Assembly (NCBI RefSeq): GCF_041052385.1
Contig: NZ_CP163439.1
Span: 7,367,001 to 7,431,000, forward strand
DNA from: Streptomyces sp. R28
GTDB lineage: Bacteria; Actinomycetota; Actinomycetes; Streptomycetales; Streptomycetaceae
Direction of reading: 5' to 3'
DNA: 64,000 bases
Part shown: piece by piece, positions 8,607 to 17,227 of the stretch
Layout: the number at the start of each line of letters is the position of its first letter
How positions within the stretch are numbered: position 1 is the stretch's first letter
Position numbers and translations under genes: made by a program
Notes under the pieces: generated by a model
What the model was told of the DNA's origin: nothing
The model's database searches: none
What the model saw: the letters and a program-made list of their open reading frames with translations, nothing else

Positions 8607-10172
8607 CTATCGAACGCCGGACGCGCTGAGCTTGCTCGGCGCGTCCGGCGTTTCGCATGCGGGCTCCGGCGCCTGGACCCGGCGCAGAGTGACCGCCGCC
8701 AGTCCGGCCGCGCCCGCCAGCAGTACCGCTCCCGCGATCGCCGCCCCCTGCATCCCGCTGGTGAACGCCTCCCGCGCCGCCGTCGCCAGTCCCGGGACCC
8801 GGTCGGCGACCGCCAGCGCGCCGCCCAGCGTCTGGTGCGCAGCGTCCGGCGCCGACGCCGGGATCTCGTGACGGTAGATCGCCGTGCCGATCGAGCCGAG
8901 GACGGCCATGCCGAGGGCGCCGCCGAACTCGGCACCGGTCTCCAGCAGGGAGGACGCGGACCCCGCTCGTTCCACCGGGGCGGATCCCATCGCGAGGTCC
9001 ATGATCTGGGACATCACCGTGACGCCTCCGACGGCGAGGACCGCGCACGCGGTCAGCACCAGCCACAACGCGTCCGTGCCGGCGAGGGACAGCAGTACGA
9101 AACCGGTCGCGGCGATCGCGAAGCCCGCGGTGACGACGTAGGCGCGATTGACGCCCTTCTGCACGAGCTGGGTCGCGACCGGCGCCGCCGCCCCGATCGG
9201 CACCGACGGCAGCAGCGCCCACAGGGCCGCCTCCAGCGCGCCCTTGCCGAGCACCGACTGCAGGTACTGCGTGGTGAAGTAGGACGAGCCCATCAGCGCG
9301 AACATGCAGACGAGGTTGAGGCCCACGGAGGGCGCGAAGCCCCGTCCGCGGAACAGGTCCGGGGAGATCATCGGTGCCGCGGCCGTGCGCTGACGGTGGA
9401 CGAAAAGGGCCGCGAACAGCAGGCCGACGGTGATCGAGACGACGTAGCGGACGTTCCAGCCCTCGGACGGGATCTCCTTCAGGCCGTAGACCACGGGAAG
9501 CACCGCCGCCATCGACAGGGGAACGCTCAGCCAGTCGAAACGGCCGGGTGCGAGGTCCTTGGACTCGGGGAGCAGGATCGGGCCGAGGACCAGCAGCAAG
9601 GCCATCGCGGGCAGGTTGACCAGGAAGACCGAGCCCCACCAGAAGTGCTCGACCAGCACCCCGCTCATCACGGAGCCGAGTGCGATCCCGGCCGTCATCA
9701 CACCGGACCACAGGCCGATCGCTTTCGCGCGCTGCGCGGGGTCGGTGAACAGCGTGCGGAGTATGGCCATCGTCGAGGGCATCAGGGTCGCGCCGCCGAT
9801 GCCGAGGATCGCGCGGGCCGCGATCAGGGTCTCGGCGCTGTTCGCGTACGCCGCCATCAGCGAGGCGGTGCCGAAGGCGGTGGCGCCGATCAGCAGGAGG
9901 CGGCGGTGGCCGACGCGGTCGCCGAGTGAGCCCATCGTCATCAGCAGGCCGGCCAGGACGAATCCGTAGATGTCGAAGATCCACAGCTGCTGGGTGCCGG
10001 TCGGCTCCAGGTCCGCGCTGATCGCCGGGACCGCGAAGTAGAGGACGGAGACGTCCATGGAGACCAGCAGCAGCGGAAGCATCAGCACGCCGAGGGCGGT
10101 CCATTCGCGGCGGCCGGCGCGCCCGGCGCGGGCGGGTGGCGGCGTGGTGGTGCTCGTCGGGTTCGTTGTCAT
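8607..10172 (-). CDS. MFS drug exporter, 14-TM (DHA2/QacA-like)
   Basis: 521 residues with many hydrophobic helices. The early motif LLVSMDVSVLYFAVPAIS and the motif-A loop GSLGDRVGHRR identify the proton-driven multidrug DHA2 family. It probably exports a toxic compound; the substrate cannot be read from sequence. It is divergent from a TetR gene across an 84-bp gap, the usual arrangement for a repressor controlling its exporter. Its 3' end contains a 13-bp-stem hairpin that probably terminates both this gene and serA. Confidence 0.88.
   Translation of the reverse strand: MTTNPTSTTTPPPARAGRAGRREWTALGVLMLPLLLVSMDVSVLYFAVPAISADLEPTGTQQLWIFDIYGFVLAGLLMTMGSLGDRVGHRRLLLIGATAFGTASLMAAYANSAETLIAARAILGIGGATLMPSTMAILRTLFTDPAQRAKAIGLWSGVMTAGIALGSVMSGVLVEHFWWGSVFLVNLPAMALLLVLGPILLPESKDLAPGRFDWLSVPLSMAAVLPVVYGLKEIPSEGWNVRYVVSITVGLLFAALFVHRQRTAAAPMISPDLFRGRGFAPSVGLNLVCMFALMGSSYFTTQYLQSVLGKGALEAALWALLPSVPIGAAAPVATQLVQKGVNRAYVVTAGFAIAATGFVLLSLAGTDALWLVLTACAVLAVGGVTVMSQIMDLAMGSAPVERAGSASSLLETGAEFGGALGMAVLGSIGTAIYRHEIPASAPDAAHQTLGGALAVADRVPGLATAAREAFTSGMQGAAIAGAVLLAGAAGLAAVTLRRVQAPEPACETPDAPSKLSASGVR
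8614..8651. terminator. Bidirectional terminator between serA and the MFS gene
   Basis: Perfect 13-bp stem (8614-8626 with 8639-8651, ACGCCGGACGCGC type) and a 12-nt loop. It lies inside the last codons of the MFS gene, just past the serA stop, and is followed by TT in the serA direction. Confidence 0.7.
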
Positions 10173-10195
10173 GCCAGGGAATGTACGCGCGTCTT

Positions 10196-10216
10196 AAACG
10201 CTTGTCTAGGACGTTT
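10196..10216. promoter_or_regulatory. Candidate TetR operator between exporter and regulator
   Basis: The inverted half-sites AAACG and CGTTT are separated by 11 bp in the intergenic region of a divergent MFS/TetR pair. The arms are short, so this is only the best visible dyad. Confidence 0.3.
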
Positions 10217-10256
10217 GTGTATGACGGGCGTATGGATCGGCGGTAGGGTGTTCGGC

Positions 10257-10838
10257 ATGGGACACCGTGAGGATCTGCTCGAAGGCGCCAAGCGCTGCCT
10301 GCTGGCGAAGGGTTTCGTGCGGACGACCGCGCGCGACATCGTCAAGGAGTCCGGGACCAACCTGGCGTCGATCGGCTACCACTACGGGTCGAAGGACGCG
10401 TTGCTGGCGCAGGCGTACGTGTCGCTGGCCGAGGGGATGGGGGACGCCTTCGAGGGGGACGGGGCCGCCATGAGCGCCGAGCCCGGTTCCCTCGAACGGT
10501 TCCGCGAGGTGTGGGCGAACGTCATCGGCACCATGCGGCAGCCGGGATCGATCTGGCATCTGAGCATGGAGATCGTGGTCATGGGCGACCAACTGCCCGA
10601 GGTGCGCGACTACTTGGCGCGGGCCCAGCGGGAGGCCGGGCGCGGGTTCGTGCCGATGCTGATGGGCGGGCGCGAGGAGGACGTCTCGGACGAGACCGCC
10701 GACACCCTCGGCATGTTGTACGTGACCTTGATGACGGGGCTCATCGCCCAGTGGACCTTCGATGCCAAAACCGCGCCCAGCGCGGAGCAACTCACCGAAG
10801 GCCTGCGCCAGGTGATCGAGGCCGCTACGCGGAAATGA
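10257..10838 (+). CDS. TetR-family transcriptional regulator
   Basis: 193 residues. The N-terminal helix-turn-helix (about residues 3-50, GAKRCLLAKGFVRTTARDI then NLASIGYHYGSKDALL) is a clear TetR_N domain; the C-terminal ligand domain is divergent. It most likely represses the divergent MFS exporter. ATG 10257 (MGHREDLLEGAK) is preferred since TetR domains start close to the N terminus; an in-frame GTG at 10215 would add 14 residues without family similarity. The 3' end overlaps the end of the convergent ABC ATPase gene by 14 nt. Confidence 0.88.
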   Translation: MGHREDLLEGAKRCLLAKGFVRTTARDIVKESGTNLASIGYHYGSKDALLAQAYVSLAEGMGDAFEGDGAAMSAEPGSLERFREVWANVIGTMRQPGSIWHLSMEIVVMGDQLPEVRDYLARAQREAGRGFVPMLMGGREEDVSDETADTLGMLYVTLMTGLIAQWTFDAKTAPSAEQLTEGLRQVIEAATRK

Positions 10839-11505
10839 CGCGCCCCTCGCGCATCTTGATCGTCCGGTCCGCGAAATGCCGTACGACCGCCCGGTCGTGG
10901 CAGATGAAGAGGTAGCCGAGGCCGAGGTCGTCCTGGAGGTCGGCGAGCAGGTTCAGCACGCCGGCCCGCACCGAGGGATCGAGGGCCGACACGGGCTCGT
11001 CCAGGACCAGCAGGCGCGGTTCGGACGCCAGCGCACGGGCGATTCCGGCGCGTTGGCACTGGCCGCCGGAGAGTTCGTGCGGGTGGCGGTCGCCGTACGA
11101 CGGGTCCAGGCCGACCCGGTCGAGGAGCTCGGCGACGCGGGCGGGGCCGTCGGTGCCGCTCCAGCGGCCCTGCACCTTCAGTGGTTCCGCCACCGCGTCG
11201 CGGATGCGGTGGCGGGGGCTCAGTGAGCCGTACGGGTCCTGGAAGACGGGCTGCATGCGCGGACGGAGCGGGCGCAGCTCACGTTCGGTGAGGGTCGTCA
11301 ACTCCCGGCCCTCGAAGAGGACTTCACCGGCGTCCGGGCGGCGCAGCTGGAGGACCGCGAGAGCCGTGGAGGACTTGCCGCAGCCGGAGGGGCCGCTCAG
11401 AGCGAGGGTCTCGCCGGCGGGCAGGGTGAACGAGACGTGGTCGACGGCAGTCGCGTCGCCGTAGCGGACCACGAGGTCGCGGACCTCGAGCAGGGCATCA
11501 CTCAT
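10825..11505 (-). CDS. Peptide/nickel-type ABC transporter ATPase (DppF/NikE-like)
   Basis: 226 residues. Walker A GPSGCGKSS, Q-loop QDPYGSLSPRH, signature LSGGQCQRAGIARAL, Walker B LLVLDEP and the switch His (CHD) are all present, so it should be active. The QDPYGSLSPR sequence is typical of the F-type ATPase of oligopeptide/nickel importers. It is the last gene of a four-gene operon and overlaps the preceding ATPase gene by 8 nt. It lacks the C-terminal oligopeptide extension with metal-binding cysteines seen in some DppF proteins. Confidence 0.9.
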   Translation of the reverse strand: MSDALLEVRDLVVRYGDATAVDHVSFTLPAGETLALSGPSGCGKSSTALAVLQLRRPDAGEVLFEGRELTTLTERELRPLRPRMQPVFQDPYGSLSPRHRIRDAVAEPLKVQGRWSGTDGPARVAELLDRVGLDPSYGDRHPHELSGGQCQRAGIARALASEPRLLVLDEPVSALDPSVRAGVLNLLADLQDDLGLGYLFICHDRAVVRHFADRTIKMREGRVISA

Positions 11506-12475
11506 GGAACAACTCCGTTGCCGGACAGGGGAGTTCGCGCCAGCGGTGACAGGCCACCAGGCGTCCCGCCACCTCCTGGGGCTCCGGCCGCGCCGTATGG
11601 CAGAGGTCCGCCGCGAGCGGGCAGCGCGGACTGAAGGCGCAGCCCGGGGGGAGTGCGCCAGGGGCGGGTGGGGTGCCGCGCAGGGCGGGGAGACGGCGGC
11701 CGGGGGGTGCGTGCTGGGGGAGGGAGGCCAGCAGGCCCGCCGTGTACGGGGCGCGGGGGCGGCCCAGGACCTCGTCCGCCGGGCCGAGTTCGGTGAGGTG
11801 GCCGGCGTACATCACCAGCACGCGGTCCGCGTGGTCCCGTACGACGTCCATGTCGTGGGTGACCAGCACGAGCGCGGCCCCCACCGCCTCCCGCTGCTCG
11901 GCGAGCACCCGCAGTATCTGGTCGCGGTGCTCCTCGTCCAGGGCGGTGGTGGGTTCGTCGGCGACGACGACGTCGGGTTCGTTGATCGTCGCCATGGCGA
12001 TGACGGCGCGCTGCCGCATGCCGCCGGAGTACTCGTGCGGATACGCCCGCGCCTTGCGGGCGGCGTCCGGGATGCCGACCCGCTCGAGTGCGGCGATCGC
12101 CCGGGTCCGGGCCTCCTTGCGGGAGACGCGGGCCACCGACCGTACGGCGGCGGCGAGTTGGTCGCCGACCGGGTGCACGGGGGACAGGGCGGACAGGGCG
12201 TCCTGCGGGACGAGGGAGATACGGCGGCCGCGGTGGGCCGCGAGGTCCGGCTCGATCGTTCCGCCCGTCGTCGCGCCCCGGGGCAGCATGCCCAGCAACG
12301 CCCGGGCCGTGAGGGACTTTCCGGCGCCCGACTCGCCGACGATCGCCAGCACTTCGCGTGGGCGGATGTCGAAGGAGAGGCCGCGCACGACCTCGACCTC
12401 GACCTCGCCCTCGGCGAAGGCGATCCGCAGGTCGCGCACCGACAGCAGCGGTTCGGTGGGGTGCTCAGGCTCCAA
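11498..12475 (-). CDS. Peptide/nickel-type ABC transporter ATPase (DppD/NikD-like)
   Basis: 325 residues with Walker A GESGAGKS, signature YSGGMRQRAVIAMA, Walker B VVADEP, and the C-terminal Cys-rich peptide-transporter extension (LPPGCAFSPRCPLAADLCHTARPE), whose three cysteines are typical of the D subunit and in homologues can hold an Fe-S centre. The start is the TTG at 12475: GGAAGGAG lies seven bases upstream, and translation then overlaps the permease stop by 11 nt, indicating coupling. The frame continues upstream but reads permease DNA out of frame. Confidence 0.88.
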   Translation of the reverse strand: MEPEHPTEPLLSVRDLRIAFAEGEVEVEVVRGLSFDIRPREVLAIVGESGAGKSLTARALLGMLPRGATTGGTIEPDLAAHRGRRISLVPQDALSALSPVHPVGDQLAAAVRSVARVSRKEARTRAIAALERVGIPDAARKARAYPHEYSGGMRQRAVIAMATINEPDVVVADEPTTALDEEHRDQILRVLAEQREAVGAALVLVTHDMDVVRDHADRVLVMYAGHLTELGPADEVLGRPRAPYTAGLLASLPQHAPPGRRLPALRGTPPAPGALPPGCAFSPRCPLAADLCHTARPEPQEVAGRLVACHRWRELPCPATELFHE

Positions 12476-14261
12476 CGGAGGTCTCCTTCCGTGCGGCGCG
12501 TACGGCGCGTGCGCCGCGTTCGGCCCTGGGGCCACCGGCCTTGCGGGCCGGCCGCCTCCCCTGTACGGCCGCCGCTCCCGACACCGCCAGCCCCGCCAGC
12601 AGGGCCAGCGCGACGGCCGGGGCGAGGGCCGCCCAGGGGGCGCGTTCGACGTAGGCGCGGGACTCGTCGAGCAGCAGGCCCCACTCGGGGGTGGGCGGCT
12701 GGGCGCCCAGGCCCAGGAAGCCGAGGGACGCCAGGGCGAGGGCGATGCCGGGCAGGCGCAGCAGGGCATGGCGGGCGACCGGGGCGGCGACGGACGGCAG
12801 GACGTGCCGGGTGAGGATCCAGAACGGAGTCGCGCCGATGGCTCGTTGGGCGCTGAGGAACGCCGATGCCCGCACCTCCTGCACCAGTGCCGCCGCGTGC
12901 GCGGACAGGGCCGGCCAGGAGATCAGGGCGACGGCGAGGGCCGCGCCGCCGGTGCCGGGACCGGCCGCCGCGGCGACCAGGATGCCGACGATCACCGGGG
13001 GCAGCGCGTTGGCGATGTCGGCCGCTCCCGCCGCGATGCCGGGCAGGAAGCCCAGCGCGAGCGCGACGAGCAGGCTCAGCGCGCATATGGCGGCGGCCGT
13101 GCCGACCGTCGAGGCGGCGCCATGACCGAGCCGGGCGAGCACGTCGCGGCCGAGGGCGTCGGTGCCGAGCGGGTACGCCCAGGAGGGGGCGGCGAGGCGG
13201 GCGGCGGTCCGCACGGTGTACGGGTCGCGCAGCAGGCCCCAGCCGATGGTCACGGCGAGGACGGTGAACAGCGTCAACGGGATCGCCGGGTGCGTGCGGA
13301 CCGGACGGGCCGGCGGCAGCGTCAGCCCGGCGTCCCGCAGCGCGGGGCCCAGCAGCCGGCGCCGTACGCCCACCGCCAGTGCGCCCGCGACCAGGCCGAG
13401 CAGCAGCAGGGCCAGGACGGAACCCTGGAGCAGCGGCAGGTCCTGCGACTTGGCCGCGCCGAGCGCCGTACGGCCGATGCCGGGCACCGCGAACACCATC
13501 TCCACGGCGACCGCGCCACCGGTCAGGCCGACGGCGACCATCCCGAACTGCGGTACCAGCGGCGGCAGCACGCGCTTGAGGGCGGCCGCCGAGATCCTCG
13601 TACGGCTCACTCCCGCACCCCGCCACAGCTCCACCCACCGCTCGTCGAGCACGGCGGGCAGCGCGTCCGCGACCAGCCGGCCGAGCAGACCGCCCGCCGG
13701 GACGCCGAGGGCGATCGCGGGCAGCACCAGGTACTGGGGGCCCGCCCAGCCGGCCGTCGGCAGCCACCCCAGCCACACCCCGCACACCAGCAGCGCGACC
13801 GTGGCCAGCAGGAACTCGGGCACGGCGGCCAGCATCGCGGCGAGCGCCCCGGCCGACCCGCGTCCCCGCACCAGTACCGGCGCCACCAGCACGGCGGCCA
13901 GCACGACCGCCACGCCGAGCGCCGCGCCCATCAGGCCCAGCGACACCTGGAGCCCGGCGACGACGGACGGCAGGACGTCGGTCCCGGACACCCAGGAGGT
14001 GCCGAGGTCGCCGTGCAGCAGGTCAGAGGCCCAACTCCCCAGCAGGGAAAGGGGGCCGACGCCCAGCCCGAGGTCCTCGCGGATCGCGGACAGGGCCTCC
14101 TCGGTCGCCTCCTGCTCGGCCGACCGGGCGCGCAGCACGGTGAGCGCCGGGTCCCGGCGCGAGAGCCAGGGCAGCAGGCCGACGGCGGTCAGGACGGCGA
14201 CGAGACAGCCGAAGCGGGTCACCCCGGCCGGGCTGACCAGCTTCCTCGCTATGACCTTCAC
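12465..14261 (-). CDS. Fused ABC permease, DppB-DppC type (peptide/nickel importer)
   Basis: 598 residues, about twice the normal permease length. The N-terminal half (to about 320) resembles DppB/NikB, with the EAA-type loop LWRGAGVSRTRISAAALKRV. The C-terminal half resembles DppC/NikC, with YPLGTDALGRDVLARLGHG and the loop AQRAIGATPFWILTRHVLP. The usual two subunits are therefore fused into one polypeptide. The gene overlaps the binding-protein gene by 4 nt upstream and the ATPase by 11 nt downstream, so all four cistrons look translationally coupled. No frameshift is visible at the junction, so the fusion appears natural. Confidence 0.88.
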   Translation of the reverse strand: MKVIARKLVSPAGVTRFGCLVAVLTAVGLLPWLSRRDPALTVLRARSAEQEATEEALSAIREDLGLGVGPLSLLGSWASDLLHGDLGTSWVSGTDVLPSVVAGLQVSLGLMGAALGVAVVLAAVLVAPVLVRGRGSAGALAAMLAAVPEFLLATVALLVCGVWLGWLPTAGWAGPQYLVLPAIALGVPAGGLLGRLVADALPAVLDERWVELWRGAGVSRTRISAAALKRVLPPLVPQFGMVAVGLTGGAVAVEMVFAVPGIGRTALGAAKSQDLPLLQGSVLALLLLGLVAGALAVGVRRRLLGPALRDAGLTLPPARPVRTHPAIPLTLFTVLAVTIGWGLLRDPYTVRTAARLAAPSWAYPLGTDALGRDVLARLGHGAASTVGTAAAICALSLLVALALGFLPGIAAGAADIANALPPVIVGILVAAAAGPGTGGAALAVALISWPALSAHAAALVQEVRASAFLSAQRAIGATPFWILTRHVLPSVAAPVARHALLRLPGIALALASLGFLGLGAQPPTPEWGLLLDESRAYVERAPWAALAPAVALALLAGLAVSGAAAVQGRRPARKAGGPRAERGARAVRAARKETSVGA

Positions 14262-15748
14262 TTGATGTACGTGTCGATCGTCACGAGCTCACGCTCGCGC
14301 GGGTCGTGTGCGGCGTCGACGACTCCGGCGCCGTCGCCCTGGATCACGCGCTCGTGGAGCATCGGCACCGCCGCGTCCTGGGCGAGCACGGCGGCCTCGG
14401 CCTCGATGACCGCCTTGCGGCGGGCGTCGCCGGCCCGTGTCTCGCCGGCCTTCTTCAGCTCGGCGTCCACGGAGGGGGCGGCGAGCTGGGAGAGGTTGAA
14501 GGAGCCGTCGGAGGCGAAGTCGCTGTACAGGTAGGCGACCGGGTCGCCGGAGTCGAGGACGGTGGCGCGGGAGAGGATGAACGCGTCGAACTTGCCCGCG
14601 AGGGCGTCGGATTCGATGTTGGCGTACTCGCGGACGTCGAGCTTCACCTTGAACCCGGCCTTCTGCAGCTGCTGCTGCAGCGTGGCGGCGACCTCGGGCA
14701 GTTCGGCGCGGTCGGTGAAGGTGCCGATGGTGATCGTCGTGCCGTTCGGCTTGCCGGCCTTCGTGTGCTTGACGGGCGTGCGCAGCTTGGCCGCCCACGG
14801 CAGCGCGGGCCCGAGCAGTCCCTTGGCGACATCCGCCCGCCCCTCGTACACGCCCTCGACGATCGACTTGGCGTCGATCGCCTCCCGGGCGGCGGCGCGC
14901 AGCGAGGCGTCCTTGAAGGCGCCCTTCTCGGTGTTCAGGTAGAGGGTGTTGGTGCGCGGCATCGGGACCTCGGTGATCAGGTCCTGGTCGAGGACGGCGG
15001 CCTGGGAGACCGGGATCGCCTCGACGATGTCGGCCTCGCCGGTGCGCAGGGCGGCGGCGCGGGCCGTCCCGTCCGGCACGAACGTGACGTCGATTCCCGG
15101 GGCCTTGGCCTTGCCGCCCCAGTAGGCGTCGTAGCGGTCGAGGGCGGCGGAGGAGGTGCCGTTGACCTTGACGAGTTCGAAGGGGCCGGTGCCGGCGCCG
15201 ACGGGGTCGACCGTCTTCCCCCGGTACGCCTTGGCGGCCAGGATCGACAGCTGGGGTGAGCTGAGCCGCTGCGGGACGAGGGGGTCCTCGGTGCCGGTGG
15301 TGACGGTGACCGTGTCGGGGTCCTCGGCCTTCGCGGTCAGCTCGACGCCGTCGAGGATGCGGGGCTTGGGTGCGGCGGTGGCGGCCTTGGTGAGCGACCG
15401 TACGACGGCGTCCGCGTCGAGCTTCGTGCCGTCGTGGAAGGTGACGCCGTCGCGTATCTCGAAGGTCCAGGTGCGGCCGGCCTGCTGCCACTTGGTGGCG
15501 AGGGCGGGCTCGGCGTCGCCTTCCTTGTCGAGCTTCACCAGGGTCTCGGCGGTCGACCAGCGCGACAGCTTGAACGCGTCGTCGCTCAGCGGGGACAGGC
15601 CCGATCGGGGCGGCAGCATGTGCGCCACACGGATGCGCTTGCCCTCGGCGGCCGCCTCGTCGGACCCCGCCGAGGAGAAACAGCCGGTGAGCAGGGCGGA
15701 GGCCGCGGTGACCGCGGTCAGCGGGAGGAGACGGGCGGGCACGCGCAC
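14258..15748 (-). CDS. ABC transporter substrate-binding lipoprotein (peptide/nickel family 5)
   Basis: 496 residues. A lipoprotein signal peptide ends at the lipobox LLTGC, so the protein is membrane-anchored and extracellular. The body matches SBP family 5 (DppA/NikA/OppA): ETLVKLDKEGDAEPALATKW near the N terminus, then FHDGTKLDADAVVRSL. The start GTG 15748 has GGAG six bases upstream. A strong Zur-type box with an overlapping promoter lies 56-70 nt upstream of the start codon, which suggests zinc-responsive control and import of zinc, a zinc-chelating metallophore or nickel rather than ordinary peptides. The ligand cannot be determined from sequence. Confidence 0.87.
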   Translation of the reverse strand: MRVPARLLPLTAVTAASALLTGCFSSAGSDEAAAEGKRIRVAHMLPPRSGLSPLSDDAFKLSRWSTAETLVKLDKEGDAEPALATKWQQAGRTWTFEIRDGVTFHDGTKLDADAVVRSLTKAATAAPKPRILDGVELTAKAEDPDTVTVTTGTEDPLVPQRLSSPQLSILAAKAYRGKTVDPVGAGTGPFELVKVNGTSSAALDRYDAYWGGKAKAPGIDVTFVPDGTARAAALRTGEADIVEAIPVSQAAVLDQDLITEVPMPRTNTLYLNTEKGAFKDASLRAAAREAIDAKSIVEGVYEGRADVAKGLLGPALPWAAKLRTPVKHTKAGKPNGTTITIGTFTDRAELPEVAATLQQQLQKAGFKVKLDVREYANIESDALAGKFDAFILSRATVLDSGDPVAYLYSDFASDGSFNLSQLAAPSVDAELKKAGETRAGDARRKAVIEAEAAVLAQDAAVPMLHERVIQGDGAGVVDAAHDPRERELVTIDTYIK

Positions 15749-15803
15749 GGGACACTCCGAGTAAAGGCGGTCAAAGATTGAACGTTCACCGACCGTAGCA
15801 TGA

Positions 15804-15818
15804 TGATAATCGTTTTCA
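15804..15818. promoter_or_regulatory. Zur/Fur-type box controlling the ABC transporter
   Basis: TGATAATCGTTTTCA is a 7-1-7 imperfect palindrome with only two differences from the actinobacterial Zur consensus TGAAAATCATTTTCA. On the minus strand it overlaps a promoter, TTGAAA-N16-TACGGT, whose -35 lies inside the box, so a bound repressor would block transcription. It also covers the stop codon of the upstream PucR-type gene. It resembles the E. coli Fur box as well, but iron control in streptomycetes normally uses DmdR/IdeR sites of a different sequence. Confidence 0.65.
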
Positions 15819-17036
15819 AAAGCCCAGGCGTGCCCCCTTCAACCCCATGTGCAGCAGCAGCCGGTCCTCCCCGTCGTCCAGGTCCAGGCCCGTGAGTTGT
15901 TCGACGCGGGAGAGGCGGTAGTAGAGGGTCTGGCGGTGGATGCCGAGTTCGGCGGCCGTGCGGCCGGCCTGGCCCGCGCAGTCGAGGTAGACCTCGGCGG
16001 TGCGGGCGAGTTCGTGGTGCGTGGGGGAGAGGAGAGGGGCGACCGCGGGGTCGTGGAGCGTCTCCGGGGAGAGGGAGGTCAGCAGACGGTACGGTCCGAT
16101 GCGCGACCACTCGGCCACCGGCCCGAACCGCGGTTCCGCCAGGGCCGCGCGGGTCGCGGCCGACGCCTCCTGCCACATGACGCCCAGATCGGCGAGACCG
16201 GAGCGCGGTTCACCGACGCCGGCCGCCACCCGTGCCCGGCCCCGCGGGGACGGCCGGGACGGCGCCTGGGCCGGGCCTTCCTTCAGCAGCCGGGACGCCG
16301 CCGCCAGTGCCGCCGTGCGCACCTCGGGCGAGCGCAGCCGTACGAGCACCGCCAGGCTCTGCCCGGTCGCCCCCCACGGCACCGTGCACAGCGCGGTCGC
16401 GTGCGGCACCGTACGCACGGACGGGGCGTCGTCGGGGTCGGCCGAGGGCCAGGGGGCCACGCAGACCACCGTATGGACGCCGTCCGCGCGTGCGCCCAGG
16501 GCCGTGCGCAGCTCGGCGACCGCCATGTCCCCCTGCCAGCCCCGCTCCGCGGCCAGTACCGCCCGCAGCTCCCGGCTCAGATCCGCCCCGTGCTGCGCCT
16601 CGTCCGCCAGCAGTGCGCCGATCCGGGCGGTCACCTCCATCGCCGCCGCGAGCTGCTGCTCGGTCGGGCCCGGATCGTCGTCGAGGAGCCAGACGTAGCC
16701 CAGCACCACGCCTCTGTGACGTACCGGCAGGCAGATGCGGCCGCGGTACACCCCGGCCTCCGGAGTCGGCGGGATGCGGACCGGGCCGGTCGCCCGCGTG
16801 ATGCCGAAGCCCTCGAACCAGGTCCGCACCGCCGCCGTGGAGCGGCGCGTCAGGATCGAGCGGGTGCGCACCGGGTCCAGGGCCGATGCGTCGAGCTCGC
16901 CCTCGCTGTCGTACGCGCCGAAGGCGATCAGTTCGAAGTCCCGGTTCTCCAGCGTCGCGGGCGCGCCCAGCAGCTCCGAGAGCTCGTCGACGAGCTCCTG
17001 GTAGTCGTCCTTGCGGTCCTTGAATTCCGGCGTCAC
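15816..17036 (-). CDS. PucR/CdaR-type transcriptional regulator, probably of proline catabolism
   Basis: 406 residues. An N-terminal ligand-sensing region is followed by a C-terminal PucR helix-turn-helix (AGRTAAELGIHRQTLYYRLSRVEQLTGL). It is divergent from proline dehydrogenase, so it probably controls the proline genes, as related regulators do. The start is placed at GTG 17036 (VTPEFKDRKDDYQ) because GGGAG precedes it; ATG 17075 would add 13 residues but has no ribosome site. The 191-bp intergenic region to the next gene contains the palindrome GACAGCTGTC at 17104-17113. Confidence 0.82.
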   Translation of the reverse strand: MTPEFKDRKDDYQELVDELSELLGAPATLENRDFELIAFGAYDSEGELDASALDPVRTRSILTRRSTAAVRTWFEGFGITRATGPVRIPPTPEAGVYRGRICLPVRHRGVVLGYVWLLDDDPGPTEQQLAAAMEVTARIGALLADEAQHGADLSRELRAVLAAERGWQGDMAVAELRTALGARADGVHTVVCVAPWPSADPDDAPSVRTVPHATALCTVPWGATGQSLAVLVRLRSPEVRTAALAAASRLLKEGPAQAPSRPSPRGRARVAAGVGEPRSGLADLGVMWQEASAATRAALAEPRFGPVAEWSRIGPYRLLTSLSPETLHDPAVAPLLSPTHHELARTAEVYLDCAGQAGRTAAELGIHRQTLYYRLSRVEQLTGLDLDDGEDRLLLHMGLKGARLGF

Positions 17037-17227
17037 CCGGGCATTCTCCCGCATTTCCGCGAGGACTTCATACATCTGTCTGAGATCTGCGGCACGGATG
17101 CGTGACAGCTGTCGATGGCCGCCGTTCGGAGGGATCCTTAGGTTTCACGGTGGTTCTCCGTGCCGTACCCGGAACATCACTTATCGGGGTGTCGGCCGTC
17201 ATTCGGCTGTGTTTGTGGAGGTGCCCC

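Noticed and set aside
15801..15820. Fur (iron) box instead of Zur
   Set aside because: It matches the E. coli Fur consensus well too, but iron control in streptomycetes generally uses a different motif; Zur was preferred without excluding other Fur-family proteins.
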